NCBI GenBank assembly: GCA_900544905.1
Contig: UQXF01000112.1
Coordinates: 1 to 9,218, forward strand
Direction of reading: 5' to 3'
Source of the DNA: an uncultured Clostridium sp.
GTDB taxonomy: Bacteria > Bacillota > Clostridia > Lachnospirales > Lachnospiraceae
DNA: 9,218 bases
The notes under the pieces were generated by a model. That model did not search any database, was not told where the DNA came from, and saw only the letters and a list, made by a program, of their open reading frames with translations. The position numbers and the translations under genes are program-made. Every line of letters starts with the position of its first letter. The stretch's first letter is position 1. Of the stretch, positions 6,304-9,218 are shown piece by piece.

Positions 6304-8268
6304 ATGGAAAAGAAGAAAACAATGAAACAAAAAATTGTATCCTATGTGATGCGTGTATCCATTCTTTTGGGAGTTGTGCTGACCATCATAATGATTGTTA
6401 ACAGCTTTGTATCAACAAGCTCAATCCTGTCAGATAATCTACAGATGATGGCAAAGACTTCGTCTCAGAATGTAAGCTCCAATCTTCATTTACTGACAGA
6501 CCGCATGGCAAATCTGGCATTGGAGAAGACTCTGCTGGATGAATCGGCGGACATTGAAGAAAAACAGGAGGTTTTAGATGAGAGAAAAACCCGGATTGAG
6601 TTCGTCTGGCTTGCTGTCTATGATTTGGACGGACAGAAATTATATGGAGACGACATTGCTCCGGCTTCCATTGCAGATGAGAAGTATTATACCTACCTGA
6701 CAAAAACCAGTAATATTTCCATTGGCGAGCCCTATTATGCCGACAACATTTGGCAGCTGTCTGTGGGCATTCCGCTGAATAATGATGAAGGCAGCTTTGC
6801 CTATCTGATTGGCAGTTATAAATACGATTTATTAAACGATGTCTTAAGCAATATCAATATCGGTGTAAGAGGCTCCGCTTATATTATTAATGAAGAGGGA
6901 ACCATTATTGCACATAACGATATGGAAAACATGGAAAAACAGCAGAATGTATATGACCTCTATGGTTCTAAGAAAAATGACGCCATTTTTGATGCCATGA
7001 CCAGTTATCAGACCGGCTCCGAGCTCATGAATCTTGACCACACAAAGCATTATGTGGCATATTCACCGGTTGCAGGCACAAACTGGACTCTGATTATTGC
7101 CGCTCCCCGGGGCGACTTTATGAAAACCTTGTTTGTGTCCATCATAATCTGCGTCCTCTTAGCATCTGCAATGCTGATTGCCGCAAGATTTACCGTTGCA
7201 CAGGCGGCAGGAAAGATATCCGATTCTCTTTCCCTGTCCACGGAAAGACTTACCTCCTTATCGGAAGGTAACCTGAAGGATGAGGTTATTCTTGCACAGA
7301 CTGAAGATGAGGCTGCGATTTTGACAGAAGCCCTTTCAAAAACCATTAACAACATTGACTCCTACATAGACAGTTTAAAGACCTCTCTGGGTTACTTATC
7401 CGAGGGCGATTATTCCCAGGAGGTTCCGGATACCTTTATCGGCGACTTTGCCGCTATCCGGGATGCTCTGACCAACATTACTGCGTCACTGAACCAGACC
7501 ATGTACCAGATTAACAATGCCTCTGCCGCTGTTAACCAGAATTCCTCTGAGGTTTCCGGATACGCCAAGCGGCTCTACGATGGCTCAAGGGAACAGTCCG
7601 TTGCGTTAGACCGGTTAAATGAAAGCATCCGGATTATCACGGAAAAAATACAGCGGATTAACGAGAGCGCACGACAGGTCAAGATATGCACAGAAGGTGC
7701 TGAAGATAAGGTTTCACAGGGTAAACAGCAGATGGATTCCATGCTGGGAACCATGAACAACATTTATTCCAACATGCAGGAAATTATGAAAATCAGCCAG
7801 CTGATTGATGACATTTCCTCCCAGACAAGTCTGCTGGCACTGAATGCATCCATAGAGGCTGCCAGAGCCGGAGAAAGCGGAAAAGGCTTTGCTGTTGTAG
7901 CCCAGCAGATAGGTGTCCTTGCAGACCAGACAGCCGATGCACTAAAACAGACCGGTGATATTATCTTACAGGCAAATGTTTCCATTGAGGAGGGGCTTAC
8001 CACAGCCAAAGCAACCGCCGAATCCTTCCAGGAAATCAATAAGGCAACAGAAGAATTTAAGGGAATCTCCAACCAGATTGAACAGGTTGCCACAGAGCAG
8101 CAGAATGCCGTGGGAATGGTCTCCAAGGAGATTACCACTGTTTTAGATATTGCCACCACCAACCAGGAGCTGGCTGCCGAGACAGACAAGACTGCCGCCA
8201 GGTCGCTTCTGCAGTCACAGGAATTAGAACAGGTTGTCGCTTCTGTAAAGTTAAAGGAGGAATTATAG
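6304..8268 (+). CDS. Methyl-accepting chemotaxis protein with dCache sensor
   Basis: A 654-residue transmembrane chemoreceptor that would pass extracellular ligand signals to CheA/CheW. TM1 is at about residues 20-36. An extracellular double-Cache-type sensor runs from about 37 to 272, with Cache-like elements such as VWLAVYDLDGQKLYG (101-115) and VAYSPVAGTNWTLIIAAP (251-268). TM2 is at about 275-297. A HAMP domain follows (about 298-348), then a second HAMP-like segment (about 356-400, with LGYLSEGDYSQEVPDTFIGD). The signalling coiled coil runs to the end, with the highly conserved hairpin tip at 504-533 (LLALNASIEAARAGESGKGF is its centre). There is no C-terminal NWETF-type tether for CheR/CheB. 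The ATG follows AAAGGA by nine bases. The ligand is not evident: I could not find the complete amino-acid-binding dCache signature. The gene is followed after one base by the lipoprotein start codon, and it is divergent from the sugar regulator, so either a lipoprotein-assisted signal or an alpha-glucoside signal is conceivable. Confidence 0.95.
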   Translation: MEKKKTMKQKIVSYVMRVSILLGVVLTIIMIVNSFVSTSSILSDNLQMMAKTSSQNVSSNLHLLTDRMANLALEKTLLDESADIEEKQEVLDERKTRIEFVWLAVYDLDGQKLYGDDIAPASIADEKYYTYLTKTSNISIGEPYYADNIWQLSVGIPLNNDEGSFAYLIGSYKYDLLNDVLSNINIGVRGSAYIINEEGTIIAHNDMENMEKQQNVYDLYGSKKNDAIFDAMTSYQTGSELMNLDHTKHYVAYSPVAGTNWTLIIAAPRGDFMKTLFVSIIICVLLASAMLIAARFTVAQAAGKISDSLSLSTERLTSLSEGNLKDEVILAQTEDEAAILTEALSKTINNIDSYIDSLKTSLGYLSEGDYSQEVPDTFIGDFAAIRDALTNITASLNQTMYQINNASAAVNQNSSEVSGYAKRLYDGSREQSVALDRLNESIRIITEKIQRINESARQVKICTEGAEDKVSQGKQQMDSMLGTMNNIYSNMQEIMKISQLIDDISSQTSLLALNASIEAARAGESGKGFAVVAQQIGVLADQTADALKQTGDIILQANVSIEEGLTTAKATAESFQEINKATEEFKGISNQIEQVATEQQNAVGMVSKEITTVLDIATTNQELAAETDKTAARSLLQSQELEQVVASVKLKEEL

Positions 8269-8269
8269 T

Positions 8270-8719
8270 ATGAAGAAAAAACAGTTATGTCTTTTATTTC
8301 TTACCTCATTGCTTTTTATGGTATTGACGGGCTGCAGCGTTGGCGGCAAAATGAAGGATGGCTACTATACTGCTGAAATGTCCGACTACTCATTCGGATG
8401 GAAAGAATATGTCTGCATTCTCGTAAAAAACGACAAGATTGTTTCCGCAGAATTTAATGCAAAGAGTGAGAGCGGCTTTATCAAGGCATGGGATAATGAA
8501 TATATGCGGAATATGGGAACCGTTTCCGGAACCTATCCAAATAAATATACAAGAGAATATGTCCAGCAGCTGATAGAGGAACAGAAGGACATTGAAGTGG
8601 ATATGGTTACCGGTGCAACCAGCTCCGGCAATAATTTTGAAAAACTGGCTGCTGCGGTAATCGAGCAGGCAAAAAAAGGGGATTCCACTACCGTTGTTGT
8701 AGAATCTGAAGAGGAATAA
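8270..8719 (+). CDS. FMN-binding domain lipoprotein
   Basis: A 149-residue secreted lipoprotein. A signal peptide (KKK, then a hydrophobic core) ends in the lipobox LTGC, with C22 as the lipidated residue, so the mature protein should be anchored on the outside of the membrane. The rest is a single FMN_bind domain, with GYYTAEM near residue 31 and the flavin-attachment motif VTGATSS at 113-119. In related proteins ApbE links FMN covalently to the threonine matching T117. Relatives occur in NqrC/RnfG and in the electron-transfer lipoprotein PplA, which has two such domains. The tail after about residue 136 is short and acidic. The ATG lies 2 nt after the chemoreceptor stop codon, and its ribosome binding site AAGGAGG (8254-8260) lies inside the end of that gene, so the two are translationally coupled. 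No ApbE, Ndh or Rnf gene is in the window. An extracytoplasmic redox or flavin role is well supported by the family; a part in chemoreception is inference. Confidence 0.9.
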   Translation: MKKKQLCLLFLTSLLFMVLTGCSVGGKMKDGYYTAEMSDYSFGWKEYVCILVKNDKIVSAEFNAKSESGFIKAWDNEYMRNMGTVSGTYPNKYTREYVQQLIEEQKDIEVDMVTGATSSGNNFEKLAAAVIEQAKKGDSTTVVVESEEE

Positions 8720-8749
8720 CTATTAATTTTATTATGGGAGGAATTTATT

Positions 8750-9124
8750 ATGGAATATTTATGGAGCGACAGAAAGAGAACTCTGTTTGGCTTACCACTG
8801 TCTTTTACCAAGTATATGCTGTCAGAAGAACGGTTATTTATTGAACAGGGCTTTCTCAACAAAAAGGAAGATGAAGTCCGGTTATACCGGATTATGGATG
8901 TGTCCCTGACTAGAAGCTTCGGTCAGAGAATCTTCGGTGTCGGAACCATTCACTGCTGTTCTGCTGACAAATCAATGGGAGATTTTGATATTGTCAGTGT
9001 GAAACATCCAAAGGATGTAAAGGAGCAGCTTTCCCAGCAGATTGAGGCACAAAGAGATGCCAAACGCGTTACCAACCGGGAATACATGGAAGAAATGCAT
9101 GATAATTTAGACGAAATGGATTGA
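8750..9124 (+). CDS. Small bacterial PH-domain (bPH2/YdbS-like) protein
   Basis: A 124-residue cytoplasmic protein with no signal peptide or membrane segment. Residues about 14-93 look like a bacterial pleckstrin-homology fold of the bPH2/DUF304 type: a run of short beta strands with LSEERLFIEQGFLNKKE (24-40), the typical RLYRIMDVSLTRSFGQRIFGVGTI block (44-67), SADKSMGDFDIVSVKHP (71-87), and then a helix. The region from about 88 to the end is a charged helix with an acidic tail (DNLDEMD). The ATG is eight bases after GGGAGG, 30 nt after the lipoprotein stop, so it is probably the third gene of the chemoreceptor unit. Unlike YdbS-type proteins it lacks membrane helices. Bacterial PH domains usually mediate protein or membrane contacts; no enzymatic role is expected, and its partner is unknown. 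Confidence 0.8.
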   Translation: MEYLWSDRKRTLFGLPLSFTKYMLSEERLFIEQGFLNKKEDEVRLYRIMDVSLTRSFGQRIFGVGTIHCCSADKSMGDFDIVSVKHPKDVKEQLSQQIEAQRDAKRVTNREYMEEMHDNLDEMD

Positions 9125-9130
9125 TTTTCA

Positions 9131-9199
9131 AAACAGGGTATCACTCCCCGATTACATTTACCTGGGGACTATCCCAAAGTTTGTGTAAACCTCCAAACT
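9131..9199 (+). other. Weak inverted repeats after the PH-domain gene
   Basis: TCCCC (about 9145-9149) can pair with GGGGA, and outer AAAC...GGG with CCC...GTTT, giving an interrupted stem. AGTTTG (9178-9183) and CAAACT (9194-9199) form another 6-bp pair. No U-tract follows within the window, so a terminator cannot be assigned. No gene is visible from 9125 to the end. Confidence 0.25.
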
Positions 9200-9218
9200 G
9201 ATGTAAGATAAGATTATT

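Noticed and set aside
7764..8189. 141-codon open frame antisense to the chemoreceptor
   Set aside because: It is a low-complexity Ser/Ala/Val-rich shadow of the conserved signalling domain and has no initiation signal.
51..9218. CRISPR arrays, tRNA or rRNA genes, insertion sequences
   Set aside because: I saw no regularly spaced direct repeats, no tRNA cloverleaf or rRNA segment, and no transposase gene.

Overview
The window looks like a chromosomal segment from a low-to-mid GC, probably motile, anaerobic Firmicute. Clostridia, perhaps Lachnospiraceae, is my inference, from AGGAGG-type ribosome binding sites, a GlvA/MalP/GlvR-type alpha-glucoside locus, a Cache chemoreceptor and a Gram-positive-style FMN-binding lipoprotein. 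The species cannot be named from sequence alone. Bases 1-50 are not biological: they are the Illumina Nextera P7/i7 adapter joined to the Tn5 mosaic end, so genomic sequence begins at 51 and the window starts at an untrimmed contig end.

Layout. 53-1273 (minus): an AAA_14/DUF4143 ATPase, clearly more AT-rich than its neighbours, with its own consensus promoter that contains a 10-bp inverted repeat. 1435-6104 (minus): an alpha-glucoside locus read right to left. It holds an RpiR-family regulator (GlvR-like) with its own promoter and terminator, then a PTS permease with fused IIC-IIB-IIA domains (MalP/GlvC-like), then a GH4 6-phospho-alpha-glucosidase (MalA/GlvA-like), ending at a strong terminator. 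The permease would phosphorylate maltose or related alpha-glucosides during uptake. The GH4 enzyme would split the product into glucose 6-phosphate and a sugar. The regulator, which senses a phosphosugar through its SIS domain, probably acts at a palindrome upstream of the permease promoter.

6304-9124 (plus), divergent from the regulator: a dCache methyl-accepting chemotaxis protein, an FMN-binding lipoprotein starting 2 nt after its stop, and a small bacterial PH-domain protein. The tight chemoreceptor/flavolipoprotein coupling is the least conventional part of the window. It could be a redox- or flavin-linked sensing module, but that is inference. The last 94 bases hold no gene, only weak inverted repeats.
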